Source of the DNA: Cyclobacteriaceae bacterium
GTDB lineage: Bacteria > Bacteroidota > Bacteroidia > Cytophagales > Cyclobacteriaceae
Assembly: GCA_025455445.1 (NCBI GenBank)
Contig: JALOMN010000013.1
Span: 1 to 12,761 of the forward strand
DNA length: 12,761 nucleotides
Direction of reading: 5' to 3'
The translations under genes were made by a program, and so were the position numbers. The first letter of the stretch is position 1. Each line of letters starts with the position of its first letter. The notes under the pieces were generated by a model, which worked only from the letters and a program-made list of their open reading frames with translations, was not told the origin of the DNA and did not search any database. Shown piece by piece: positions 1 to 7,844 of the stretch.

Positions 1-170
1 GGGCATCCGCCTTGTATCACAAAGTTTGGTATCACGCGGTGGAAAGTAAGTCCATCATAAAAACCTTTTTCGGCTAATGTGGTAAAATTCTTTACGGTGT
101 TGGGGGCATCTTCTTCGAAGAATTGAATCTTCATCACTCCCTTTTTAGTGTGTATTTCTGCTATTTTCAT
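1..170 (-). CDS. Cyclophilin-type peptidyl-prolyl cis-trans isomerase, N-terminal part
   Basis: The first 56 codons are present and the rest lies beyond the left edge. The protein begins [20 protein letters not shown] and continues to [14 protein letters not shown] at residues 43-56, the cyclophilin active-site signature. The Arg of FHRVI (residue 45), Phe50 and Gln53 correspond to Arg55, Phe60 and Gln63 of human cyclophilin A, which bind and isomerise the Xaa-Pro bond. There is no signal peptide, so it should act in the cytoplasm in protein folding. The ATG at 168-170 is the natural start because it directly precedes the first beta strand of the fold. It is transcribed away from the alpha/beta hydrolase gene across a 74-nt shared upstream region. 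The family is clear; which paralogue it is cannot be told from a fragment. Confidence 0.93.
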   Translation of the reverse strand, partial: MKIAEIHTKKGVMKIQFFEEDAPNTVKNFTTLAEKGFYDGLTFHRVIPNFVIQGGC

Positions 171-192
171 TTTGATTGATTAAAATTCGGGT

Positions 193-200
193 GCAAGATA
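193..200 (-). promoter_or_regulatory. Weak candidate -7 element for the cyclophilin gene
   Basis: On the minus strand this reads TATCTTGC, which resembles the Bacteroidota -7 consensus TAnnTTTG with one T missing. It would place transcription start about 18 nt before the ATG. No convincing TTTG -33 element is seen, so this is a tentative call. Confidence 0.2.
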
Positions 201-244
201 GCAGGAAATTAAAATTCATGTAAGTTGCTTTACAGAACATTAAC

Positions 245-898
245 ATGAGTTATAAAATCTCTGAGTTTAAGATTCGCACTGATGATGACAGCGTATCAGC
301 AATAACGTTTCTTCCCGACAAACCGATAGCAATTTACGCGTTTGCACATGGGGCAGGTGCAGGCATGAATCATCTTTTCATGAAAGACCTCGCACATGAA
401 TTGGCATTGCTGCGAATTGCCACGCTGCGCTTTAATTTTTATTACACGGAACAAGGTAAAAAGCGACCTGATACTGCGCCAGTTGCACAAGCGATGGTAG
501 AGCGAGCGATTCATACAGCGCACGAATTATATCCCTTGGTTCCTCTGTTTGTGGGAGGTAAATCATTTGGTGGACGAATGACCTCTCAATTACTGGCAGA
601 GAATCATTATCCATATATAAAAGGGGTAATCTTTGTCGGGTTTCCATTGCATCCAATTAAGAAACCATCTATAGAAAGGGCGATGCATTTAAAGAAAATA
701 ACTATCCCTATGCTTTTTCTTCAAGGTACAAAAGATGCATTGGCAAAAATTGATTTAATCACCAATGTATGCACGAGTCTGCCACGTTCAACATTAGTAA
801 AAGTGGAGGGTGCCGATCATAGCTTTAAAATTCCAAAGCAAAACGCGATTCCTTTTTTAGCAAAATCCATTCGTGATTGGATGAGTGCAATACTCTGA
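245..898 (+). CDS. Alpha/beta hydrolase, KANL3/TEX30-like (dienelactone hydrolase-related)
   Basis: This 217-residue cytoplasmic protein has no signal peptide or membrane segment. The AHGAGAG stretch at residues 34-40 forms the oxyanion-hole loop. The nucleophile elbow is GKSFGG at 105-110 with Ser107 as catalytic Ser. Asp164 in LQGTKDAL and His192 in GADHSF complete a Ser-Asp-His triad in the expected order and spacing. Small single-domain proteins of about 200-220 residues with AHGAGAGM and GGKSFGGRM are typical of the bacterial relatives of KANL3/TEX30. Their substrates are mostly unknown, so no reaction is assigned beyond probable ester or related hydrolysis. The ATG at 245 has no Shine-Dalgarno, as elsewhere in the window. 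The gene is divergent from the cyclophilin gene and convergent with glycogen synthase, so it is probably monocistronic. Confidence 0.85.
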   Translation: MSYKISEFKIRTDDDSVSAITFLPDKPIAIYAFAHGAGAGMNHLFMKDLAHELALLRIATLRFNFYYTEQGKKRPDTAPVAQAMVERAIHTAHELYPLVPLFVGGKSFGGRMTSQLLAENHYPYIKGVIFVGFPLHPIKKPSIERAMHLKKITIPMLFLQGTKDALAKIDLITNVCTSLPRSTLVKVEGADHSFKIPKQNAIPFLAKSIRDWMSAIL

Positions 899-916
899 AG
901 CGCTATAAGCTATTTT

Positions 917-930
917 TAACGGTATCGTTA
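917..930. terminator. Weak hairpin between two convergent genes
   Basis: TAACG (917-921) and CGTTA (926-930) form a perfect 5-bp stem around the loop GTAT, and the right arm contains the stop codon of the glycogen synthase gene. It sits in the 29-nt convergent gap after the hydrolase stop. The stem is short and AT-rich and the following T tract is poor (TTTGATT), so termination here is only a possibility. Confidence 0.25.
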
Positions 931-2748
931 TTTGATTACAATTTTATAGGCTTCATCATAATGCCTGATCAGATTTTCCCAATCGAATGCCGCTGAATAA
1001 TTTTCCACATTATTGCGTTGCATGATTCGGCTTCTTCTGTCTTGCTGTAAGAATTTGTAAAGAAATGCCGCAAGTTGTTTCGCGCTCCAATCAAACGTGC
1101 GCTTGCCGCGCTCCACTACAAACATTCCACCTTTTTCATGGTCGGGCATGTTGCGTAAAAGATAATCGCCAAAGCCACTTAAGTCACTAGTTACAGCGGG
1201 TACACCGCTGGCCATGCATTCCAGTGGTGTGTAACCCCACGGTTCGTAGTAGCTCGGAAAAATACCAAGGTGACATCCACGTACAAACTGACTATAATCC
1301 ATACCAAATAATGGATTGGTTGAAGTGATAAAATCAGGATGATACACAATTTTTACTTTGTCTTCTTCACGATTTAACAAATCTCTGCGGTTTATAAACT
1401 GCAGAATTTCATCCTGATCTTCATTGACAAGTTTGTGCGTAATCGGCAAAGGCATTTTATTGCTCTTCCATGATTGAATGGTTCTACGATATCGCATCTT
1501 CCAGTATTCATCTACAAATTCATTGAGTTCCGGCAAACGGTGATCTTTGCGCATAGTGCTTTCGAAAAACAATCGCTTGCCTATTTGTTTTTGAATGGCA
1601 TCGCAGGTTTGTCTTATTTCTTCCATCATCGCCCTTGATTGCAGCACTTCCGGCCGGATATTTGAAAAATCACGTTTGGTAATAAAAAACATGACTACTG
1701 TAAGTGGCGATTTTTCCATTTTCAACTGATGATTGAGATGCACCAGTGCTTCGAGCGTTAAATCAAATCCTTTGTTTTTGTATTCATATCTGCCCGATGT
1801 AAAAAAATACATCGTGTTATCAAGGTTGAAAGAATAAGAGCTGAAAAAATGTCCCATCACAAATTCATGAATCTGATCTTTATATAAGGAATGGAGATTT
1901 TGAAATTCATGCAATGCCTCAAAACGCTGAATGTTTAAGCCATTGGGCAACACCACATCCGGATTCCTTTTCAGAAGATACTTACATTCACGCGCGGTAA
2001 CATCACTCACGGTGGTCATCACATCGCAGTTTTGTGCACATTGATATTCAATTGAAGCTTCTGTTTCTACACCAAATTTTTTGGCTTCGTCTTCCCACTT
2101 AAAAAATGGAAGGTGTGCGTAAAAGAAAGGCGAGTTAATAGCCAGGTGACGGCCCAACTGTGTGGCGTGTGTGGTAAATATTGTTTTCACCGGCATCTTT
2201 TCACGCTTGATATCCACAATGGGTAAGCCTGCCATCCATTCATGAAAATGAGCAATGAGGGGCTGATTATTTCCTGCAATTTTTACCAGTTCATCAATAA
2301 ATAGTTTAGTGAGATAGGCAAAACCAATTACCTGGTTTATTAATTTGTTGTCATCGGGTGTGCGTATCTGGTGATTCTTCCATAGCAGATATTTTATTAC
2401 TGACATCGCTTTTTCTTCAATCGCATTAGGATTCAATAATATTACACGTGGCTTGCCTGTAATGAGCCACTCGGCATAGACAACATCATATCCTTTCTTG
2501 CGAAGATTGGTCGCGGCCAATCCAAAAATATCGGCAGCATCTTCCAGTGGTTCAAGCTCTGCTTGTATTTGTTTGTTTACATAAGGTCCAATCATGCAAT
2601 AGCGACCACTCCAACTTTCCATCATAGCGGGAACTTTTGATCGGATTACCGTGTATATTCCTCCCACCTGATTACACACTTCCCAGGCAACTTCCAGCAA
2701 CATGGTATTAGGTAAGTGTGTGGTTGAATTTGATGTTCTTTTTGGCAT
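928..2748 (-). CDS. Glycogen synthase, eukaryotic-type GT3 family
   Basis: This 606-residue enzyme is predicted to transfer glucose from UDP-glucose to the non-reducing ends of glycogen in the cytoplasm. It belongs to the GT3 family of fungi and animals rather than the ADP-glucose GlgA (GT5) type. Signatures in order are VAWEVCNQVGGIYTV (20-34), HFHEWMAGLP (167-176), FTTHATQLGRHL (191-202), VLPNGLNI (266-273), GRYEYKNKG (319-327) and FPSYYEPWGYTPLEC (497-511). The last carries the retaining-GT E-x7-E pair, Glu502 and Glu510. Near the C-terminus DRRSRIMQRNN (570-580) aligns by eye with the arginine-rich regulatory helix of yeast Gsy2. The long phosphorylated tails of eukaryotic enzymes are absent. 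The ATG at 2748 gives about 15 residues before the core; Met16 is a possible alternative start. The gene is divergent from clpB. Confidence 0.95.
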   Translation of the reverse strand: MPKRTSNSTTHLPNTMLLEVAWEVCNQVGGIYTVIRSKVPAMMESWSGRYCMIGPYVNKQIQAELEPLEDAADIFGLAATNLRKKGYDVVYAEWLITGKPRVILLNPNAIEEKAMSVIKYLLWKNHQIRTPDDNKLINQVIGFAYLTKLFIDELVKIAGNNQPLIAHFHEWMAGLPIVDIKREKMPVKTIFTTHATQLGRHLAINSPFFYAHLPFFKWEDEAKKFGVETEASIEYQCAQNCDVMTTVSDVTARECKYLLKRNPDVVLPNGLNIQRFEALHEFQNLHSLYKDQIHEFVMGHFFSSYSFNLDNTMYFFTSGRYEYKNKGFDLTLEALVHLNHQLKMEKSPLTVVMFFITKRDFSNIRPEVLQSRAMMEEIRQTCDAIQKQIGKRLFFESTMRKDHRLPELNEFVDEYWKMRYRRTIQSWKSNKMPLPITHKLVNEDQDEILQFINRRDLLNREEDKVKIVYHPDFITSTNPLFGMDYSQFVRGCHLGIFPSYYEPWGYTPLECMASGVPAVTSDLSGFGDYLLRNMPDHEKGGMFVVERGKRTFDWSAKQLAAFLYKFLQQDRRSRIMQRNNVENYSAAFDWENLIRHYDEAYKIVIK

Positions 2749-2841
2749 ATAGTTGAGACAATCTGGCTTGTCTTTGATTATTTGTAATCAATTTAATGAC
2801 AAAAATTCTTAAATACATCACGCTTTTCAGATGGATTCGAA

Positions 2842-2871
2842 TTTGTTATTCACTCTAAAAAAATAGTTGTG
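2842..2871 (+). promoter_or_regulatory. Candidate Bacteroidota-type promoter immediately before clpB
   Basis: TTTG at 2842-2845 is followed after 18 nt by TAGTTGTG at 2864-2871. This matches the Bacteroidota arrangement TTTG-N17-23-TAnnTTTG with one mismatch in the -7 element. If used, transcription would begin at or next to the A of the clpB ATG at 2874, so the mRNA would be nearly leaderless. The fit may be chance in AT-rich sequence. No CIRCE-like inverted repeat is seen in this intergenic region. Confidence 0.25.
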
Positions 2872-2873
2872 CT

Positions 2874-5489
2874 ATGAACTTCGAAAAATTCACCATAAAA
2901 TCTCAGGAGGCTTTGCAGAAGTCTGCCGAGATCGCTACAAGCAATCAGCAGCAGGCCATTGAGCCTGGTCATTTGCTCAAAGCAATTCTGGAAACTGATG
3001 AAAACGTTTCAAAATATCTGTTTAAGAAATTAAACATCAATGAAACTATTTTACTCACTAAGTTGACTGAGATTGTAAATGCATATCCGCGTGTATCTGG
3101 TCAACAGCCCTATTTATCTTCCGCTACTAATACGGTATTGCACCAAGCTGAGAAAGAGTTGCGTGAATTTAAAGATGAGTACATAGCCATAGAGCATTTA
3201 TTGCTCACGCTATTGAATTCGAAAGATAAGGTGGCATCCATTATGAAAGATGCCGGCTTTGAACGTGCCGGTTTATTAAAAGCTATAAAGGAATTGAGAG
3301 GCGGTTCGAAAGTAACCGATCAGAATGCTGAGACAAAATATAAATCGCTGGAACGTTACTCAAAAAATTTGAATGAACTCGCCAAGCAGGGAAAAATTGA
3401 TCCCGTAATTGGGCGAGATGAAGAAATCAGGCGTGTACTTCAGATACTTTCGCGAAGAACGAAAAATAATCCGATTCTCTTAGGTGAACCTGGTGTAGGT
3501 AAAACTGCGATTGTAGAAGGCATGGCACAGCGCATCGTGGATGGTGACGTGCCCGAAAGACTTAAATCTAAAACGCTCGTGTCGTTAGATATGGGTCTGC
3601 TGGTAGCAGGCGCAAAATATAAAGGTGAGTTTGAAGAAAGATTGAAGGCGGTAATTAAAGAAGTAACTGATTCAAATGGTGAAATTATTTTATTCATCGA
3701 TGAGATACACACCCTGATTGGTGCTGGTGGTGGAGAAGGTGCCATGGACGCAGCAAACTTACTGAAACCCGCATTGGCGCGCGGTGAACTTCATGCGATA
3801 GGTGCCACTACCTTAAAAGAATATCAAAAATATATTGAAAAGGATAAGGCACTGGAGCGCAGATTCCAGGCAGTGATGGTGGATGAGCCTTCTGTAGAAG
3901 ATTCAATTTCCATTTTGCGAGGCATTAAAGATAAATACGAATTGCATCATGGTGTTCGGATTAAAGACGATGCGGTAATTGCATCCGTTGAATTATCAAG
4001 CCGTTACATTTCTGATCGCTTTCTTCCTGATAAGGCCATCGATCTGATGGATGAAGCAGCTTCGAAATTAAGGTTGGAAATGGATTCGTTGCCGGAAGAA
4101 CTGGATGAGCTGAATCGTAAAATAATGCAGCTTGAAATTGAACGCGAAGCCATCCGCAGAGAAAAGGATAAAGATAAAGAAGCGTTATTAAGTAAAGACA
4201 TTGCGGAACTTTCTGAACAGCGAAACTCACTGAAGGCGAAGTGGGAAAGTGAAAAAACGATTGTGGAAAGCCTTCGAAAGGAAAAGGAAAATATTGAGCG
4301 ACTGAAATATGAAGCTGAGCAGGCTGAAAAAGCTGGTGATTATGGTCGCGTGGCAGAAATTCGCTATGGTAAAATCACGCAATCAGAAAATACGCTTAAA
4401 GAGCTTCAGTTGAAGATGAAGGAAATGCAAGGCGAACATTCCTTAATGAAAGAAGAAGTTGAAAGTGAAGACATCGCAGAAATTGTGGCGCGCTGGACAG
4501 GCATACCTGTTTCGAAGATGCTGCAAAGCGATCGTGAAAAATTATTGTCGCTGGAAGCAGAGTTAGGAAAACGCGTGGCCGGCCAGGAAGAAGCAATCCA
4601 GGCCTTGAGTGATGCCGTACGCAGAAGTCGCGCAGGATTGCAGGATCCGAAACGCCCGATTGGTTCATTCATCTTTATGGGAACTACTGGTGTTGGTAAA
4701 ACTGAATTATCAAAGGCACTGGCCGATTACTTGTTTAATGATGAGAATGCCATGGTGCGCATTGATATGAGTGAATATCAGGAGCGCCACAGTGTGAGCA
4801 GATTAATCGGTGCGCCTCCAGGCTACGTGGGCTATGATGAAGGCGGCCAGCTTACTGAAGCAGTAAGACGCAAGCCCTATTCGGTGGTGTTGCTCGATGA
4901 AATAGAAAAAGCGCACCCGGATGTATTCAATATTCTTTTGCAGGTATTGGATGATGGTCGATTAACTGATAACAAAGGTCGTGTGGCGAATTTCAAAAAC
5001 ACGATTATTATCATGACCACTAACATAGGTTCGCATATCATTCAGGAGAATTTCGAGAAGATAACTGACAGCAATTATTTTGATGTACTGGAAAGTACCA
5101 AAGAAGAGGTGCTAGTATTGCTTAAAAAGTCAGTGCGCCCGGAATTTATAAATCGTATTGACGAAATCATCATGTTCCGTCCGCTGAGCCGCGAGGATAT
5201 AAGAAAAATTGTTTCCATACAATTTAACTTTGTGCGTAAGCGTTTAGCTGATAGCGGCATCAAACTTGATATTTCTGACAAAGCGATGGAGCGGCTTGCA
5301 AAATTAGGTTACGATCCGCAGTTTGGGGCAAGACCTTTGAAGCGTGTAATTCAGCGTGAAATCCTGAATGAACTTTCAAAACAAATTTTGGCCGGTAAGG
5401 TGAACAAGGACGCAGTGATCTTTGTTGATCTGATAAATGACGTGGAATTTGAATTTATCAATATATCAGAAGCTGAAGTTGTAGTGTAA
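2874..5489 (+). CDS. clpB: ATP-dependent disaggregase ClpB (Hsp100)
   Basis: The protein has 871 residues, the usual ClpB length. The order is the N-terminal Clp repeat domain (about 1-145), AAA+ domain 1, an M-domain coiled coil (about 405-530), and AAA+ domain 2. Domain 1 shows Walker A GEPGVGKT (204-211), pore loop KYKG (248-251), Walker B ILFIDE (272-277) and arginine fingers in ALERRF (326-331). Domain 2 shows Walker A GTTGVGKT (603-610), pore loop GYVG (650-653), Walker B VVLLDE (671-676) and sensor-2 FGARPLKR (818-825). The long M domain separates it from ClpC and ClpA, and no ClpP-binding IGF-type loop is evident. It should form a hexamer that threads aggregated proteins together with DnaK in the cytoplasm. 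The gene stands alone between a divergent and a convergent neighbour and ends at a strong terminator. Confidence 0.98.
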   Translation: MNFEKFTIKSQEALQKSAEIATSNQQQAIEPGHLLKAILETDENVSKYLFKKLNINETILLTKLTEIVNAYPRVSGQQPYLSSATNTVLHQAEKELREFKDEYIAIEHLLLTLLNSKDKVASIMKDAGFERAGLLKAIKELRGGSKVTDQNAETKYKSLERYSKNLNELAKQGKIDPVIGRDEEIRRVLQILSRRTKNNPILLGEPGVGKTAIVEGMAQRIVDGDVPERLKSKTLVSLDMGLLVAGAKYKGEFEERLKAVIKEVTDSNGEIILFIDEIHTLIGAGGGEGAMDAANLLKPALARGELHAIGATTLKEYQKYIEKDKALERRFQAVMVDEPSVEDSISILRGIKDKYELHHGVRIKDDAVIASVELSSRYISDRFLPDKAIDLMDEAASKLRLEMDSLPEELDELNRKIMQLEIEREAIRREKDKDKEALLSKDIAELSEQRNSLKAKWESEKTIVESLRKEKENIERLKYEAEQAEKAGDYGRVAEIRYGKITQSENTLKELQLKMKEMQGEHSLMKEEVESEDIAEIVARWTGIPVSKMLQSDREKLLSLEAELGKRVAGQEEAIQALSDAVRRSRAGLQDPKRPIGSFIFMGTTGVGKTELSKALADYLFNDENAMVRIDMSEYQERHSVSRLIGAPPGYVGYDEGGQLTEAVRRKPYSVVLLDEIEKAHPDVFNILLQVLDDGRLTDNKGRVANFKNTIIIMTTNIGSHIIQENFEKITDSNYFDVLESTKEEVLVLLKKSVRPEFINRIDEIIMFRPLSREDIRKIVSIQFNFVRKRLADSGIKLDISDKAMERLAKLGYDPQFGARPLKRVIQREILNELSKQILAGKVNKDAVIFVDLINDVEFEFINISEAEVVV

Positions 5490-5506
5490 GCTTAAAGACT
5501 GTGTGG

Positions 5507-5523
5507 TCCCCGGTTCACGGGGA
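5507..5523 (+). other. GC-rich hairpin just after the clpB stop
   Basis: CCCCG (5508-5512) and CGGGG (5518-5522) pair perfectly around the loop GTTCA, extended by a T-A pair on the outside. It lies 18 nt after the clpB stop and has no T tract, so it is not itself an intrinsic terminator. It may protect the mRNA 3' end or act together with the terminator hairpin 30 nt further on. Confidence 0.5.
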
Positions 5524-5545
5524 AGTGTTGTGGGGTTTGGTTTTT

Positions 5546-5567
5546 GGGGTTAGGGCGGGCTGAGGGG
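5546..5567 (+). other. Canonical G-quadruplex motif in the clpB 3' region
   Basis: Four G-runs, GGGG, GGG, GGG and GGGG, are separated by loops TTA, C and CTGA. This satisfies the standard G3+N1-7 rule on the plus strand, so it could form in clpB RNA as well as DNA. It shares bases with the terminator stem at 5552-5575, and the two folds exclude each other. Whether it folds in the cell is unknown. Confidence 0.5.
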
Positions 5568-5586
5568 CCCGCCCTTCATTTTTACA
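5552..5586 (+). terminator. Intrinsic terminator of clpB
   Basis: AGGGCGGGC (5552-5560) and GCCCGCCCT (5567-5575) form a perfect 9-bp GC-rich stem with the six-base loop TGAGGG. It is followed by TCATTTTTA on the plus strand. The opposite strand has no comparable T run after the stem, so it serves clpB rather than the convergent phoH-type gene. Confidence 0.85.
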
Positions 5587-5598
5587 GGTATTTTATTT

Positions 5599-6942
5599 TC
5601 ACAAAAGCTCATTTGCCAGGTTGGCCAACTCTGATCGTTCACCTTTTTCTAAAGTGATATGCGCGTATAATTCATGGTTCTTTAATCTGTCTATCAGATA
5701 CGAGAGTCCATTACTTTGTGCATCCAGATAAGGTGTGTCGATTTGATAAATGTCTCCGGTAAATATGATCTTGGTATTTTCTCCGGCACGTGTAATAATT
5801 GTTTTTACTTCATGTGGAGTCAGATTCTGGGCCTCATCTACAATAAAGCAGATATTGGATAAGCTACGACCCCGTATATAAGCTAATGGAGTAATTACTA
5901 ATTTTTCATTGTTCACCATCTCGGTGATTTTAGAATACTCCTTGTCTGATTCGCTGTATTGATTTTGAATGAACTTCAGGTTATCCCACAGGGGCTCCAT
6001 GTACGGATTCAATTTTGATTTGATATCACCAGGCAGATACCCGATGTCTTTATTGCTGAGCGGCACAATGGGGCGGGCGAGATAAATCTGCTTATACTCT
6101 CTTTTCTGTTCGAGTGCAGCAGCCAACGCAATCAATGTTTTGCCAGTACCGGCTACACCCTGCATGGAAACAAGTTTGATTTCAGGTTTCAATACAGCAT
6201 GAATCGCGAAGGCTTGTTCTGCGTTGCGGGGTTTTATACCGTAAGCATTTTTTTTCTCCACCTGCTCTACCATTCCATTCATGGAATTGTAAAAGGCAAG
6301 CACCGATTTCTTTCCACTCCGCAAAATGAAGTAATGATTCTTCATCGGTTTTATTTTGCCGAGTACTTCCTCGGGTGGGCAGTAACCTTTTTCATAAAGC
6401 AGATTAATCACAGCGGGGTCTACCTCATCAATCACTGTTCTGCCAGTGTGCAGTGAATTAATGTTTTGTACTTTTCCCGTAGTATAATCTTCGGCATGTA
6501 ATCCCAGCGCCTTGGCTTTCAACCGTAGGTTTACATCTTTTGATACAAGAATTATTTTTCTACCCTTTTCTTGTTTTTGCAAGAGCAATGCCGAGTTAAG
6601 GATACGATGGTCGGGCTTGTCTTCATTAAACACTTTGTTGGCATCCAATTGTGCAGTGCCACCTGTATCCATTAGTACTTTGAAGTTCCCCTTGCCTTTG
6701 CCGTTGATCGGATTCCAGTGATGCAACATCTGATCTTTCGCCAGCTTATCAATCAAGCGGATAAACTCGCGGGCTTCAAAATTTTTGGTGTCGTTTCCTT
6801 TTTTGAAGTTGTCGAGTTCTTCCAACACGGTAATGGGAATACCGATGTCGTGTTCGTCAAAATTTAAAATGCTGTTGTGTTCGTAAATGATTACCGAAGT
6901 GTCGAGTACAAAAATCTTTTTCTCTTTGTCTTTCTTGCTCAT
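5599..6942 (-). CDS. PIN-PhoH family ATPase (PhoH2/YlaK-like)
   Basis: This 447-residue protein fuses an N-terminal PIN nuclease domain (about 8-155) to a C-terminal PhoH ATPase domain (about 235-445). PIN acidic residues are visible at Asp14 in FVLDTSVI, Glu41/Glu42 in VLEELDNF, Asp111 in KPDHRIL and Asp136 in LVSKDVNL, so the metal site looks intact. The PhoH part has Walker A GVAGTGKT (262-269), Walker B FIVDEAQN (366-373) and TGDIYQID (395-402). Actinobacterial PhoH2 proteins of this architecture unwind and cut RNA using ATP, so an ATP-dependent RNA-processing role in the cytoplasm is inferred here. There is no small antitoxin gene upstream. The gene is convergent with clpB and has its own 224-nt upstream region. 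Confidence 0.93.
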   Translation of the reverse strand: MSKKDKEKKIFVLDTSVIIYEHNSILNFDEHDIGIPITVLEELDNFKKGNDTKNFEAREFIRLIDKLAKDQMLHHWNPINGKGKGNFKVLMDTGGTAQLDANKVFNEDKPDHRILNSALLLQKQEKGRKIILVSKDVNLRLKAKALGLHAEDYTTGKVQNINSLHTGRTVIDEVDPAVINLLYEKGYCPPEEVLGKIKPMKNHYFILRSGKKSVLAFYNSMNGMVEQVEKKNAYGIKPRNAEQAFAIHAVLKPEIKLVSMQGVAGTGKTLIALAAALEQKREYKQIYLARPIVPLSNKDIGYLPGDIKSKLNPYMEPLWDNLKFIQNQYSESDKEYSKITEMVNNEKLVITPLAYIRGRSLSNICFIVDEAQNLTPHEVKTIITRAGENTKIIFTGDIYQIDTPYLDAQSNGLSYLIDRLKNHELYAHITLEKGERSELANLANELL

Positions 6943-7004
6943 AGTAAAAAGTTAAGATAAAAAAATAGCGAAGACACGTTCCTTACAATGGTGAAAATAA
7001 CCCT

Positions 7005-7035
7005 GCAAGTATGAATCGTACCTTCGCGTCATCAA
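7005..7035 (-). promoter_or_regulatory. Tentative promoter for the PIN-PhoH gene
   Basis: On the minus strand TTG (7033-7035) is followed after 21 nt by TACTTGC (7005-7011). This loosely resembles the Bacteroidota -33/-7 pair and would give a leader of roughly 60 nt. The rest of the 6943-7166 gap holds no ORF. It does hold a short inverted repeat GATTCA/TGAATC (7124-7129 and 7142-7147) with no T tract, just after the AlbA_2 stop codon. Confidence 0.2.
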
Positions 7036-7166
7036 TTGAATATTCGAAATCTAATCAATACAAATGAATAAATAAATGCTTTGCTTTAAACTTTTTGTTA
7101 CCAATATTTTTTGCGTTAAGAGCGATTCAGAATTCGCGGGTTGAATCTGGCCAAAGCGGCAAGTCG

Positions 7167-7844
7167 CTACTTCCACAATCGAGAATATAAATCACCTTTT
7201 TCGGTAGCAGTGATTTTCAGCACATTGGCAAGCACCAGCAGGATGAGTTTGCGCCTGGCTTTGAAACGATTCAGGTGTGTTAGTTTTTGGAAAGCCGCAA
7301 GTGTAATGGTTTTATGTGTCTCGAGATATTCCATGAGTTGTTTTTCAGATTCTCCAAACTCAAACCGGATGTCTTTTGATCGTTTAGACCTCCGCACAAT
7401 CTCTTCCATTTCGGGGCTGGCCTTAATGCTCATGTCTTGCTCGCGCACAAAACAATGCCGGGTTGTTTTGTCTACTACCAAAAAATGTGGCCGTTTGGCA
7501 CTGGGCGCGATATCAAACCTTACTACAAACTTTTTATCTGTTACAGCAATGATTGTTTCTTTATAGGTAAGAAGTGGCCTGCACAATTGATTCAGGGCAG
7601 CTATAATTACATGGGCTTCCTCGTCCGGATATTTCGTGCCCGGAATACTTTTATCATCATCCACACCTACCAGCAAAGTGCCTCCCTCTGTATTGGCAAA
7701 GGCTACAATCTCTCTCACAATTTTTTCGGGATAGGCTGCCTTGCGCTTAAACTCCAGATGCGTGCCTTCACCTTCGGCTACCAGCTTCTTCAGCTCGCGA
7801 ATTTGCTGAGCATCAACGGTAGTTGTTTCCGAGGTCTTCATCAT
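7167..7844 (-). CDS. AlbA_2 (Schlafen-type) domain protein with C-terminal winged helix
   Basis: This 225-residue protein has an AlbA_2 domain at about 20-140. The diagnostic features are GEGTHLEFKRK (25-35) and FANTEGGTLLVGVDDD (49-64), followed by the late strand RHCFVREQDMSIKASPEM. Residues about 163-225 look like a winged helix, with the basic stretch NRFKARRK (192-199). AlbA_2 is the Schlafen core fold, known in RNases and in putative DNA-binding regulators. Glu26 and Glu31 have the five-residue spacing of two of the three catalytic acids of Schlafen RNases, and Asp62-64 could supply the third; this alignment is by eye. The start codon lies inside the end of the AAA+ gene, overlapping it by 32 nt, so translation is probably coupled. 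A second ATG directly follows the first. It could be a regulator or a nucleic-acid effector. Confidence 0.85.
   Translation of the reverse strand: MMKTSETTTVDAQQIRELKKLVAEGEGTHLEFKRKAAYPEKIVREIVAFANTEGGTLLVGVDDDKSIPGTKYPDEEAHVIIAALNQLCRPLLTYKETIIAVTDKKFVVRFDIAPSAKRPHFLVVDKTTRHCFVREQDMSIKASPEMEEIVRRSKRSKDIRFEFGESEKQLMEYLETHKTITLAAFQKLTHLNRFKARRKLILLVLANVLKITATEKGDLYSRLWK

Noticed and set aside
4681..4705. ClpB second Walker A reads GTTGVGKT instead of the GPTGVGKT of E. coli
   Set aside because: From family knowledge the Thr is common in Bacteroidota ClpB, and all catalytic residues remain, so this is lineage variation and not a defect.
5599..6942. Calling the PIN-PhoH gene a phosphate-starvation gene
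   Set aside because: The PhoH name is historical. No Pho-box-like direct repeats are visible upstream, and the PIN fusion points to RNA processing instead.
7124..7147. GATTCA/TGAATC inverted repeat as a terminator for the AlbA_2 gene
   Set aside because: The stem has only 6 bp with a 12-nt loop, and no T tract follows on the minus strand.
7141..7566. A 141-codon open frame on the plus strand
   Set aside because: It lies antisense across the AlbA_2 gene, has no recognisable domain, and its composition reflects the opposite strand. It is treated as a shadow frame.
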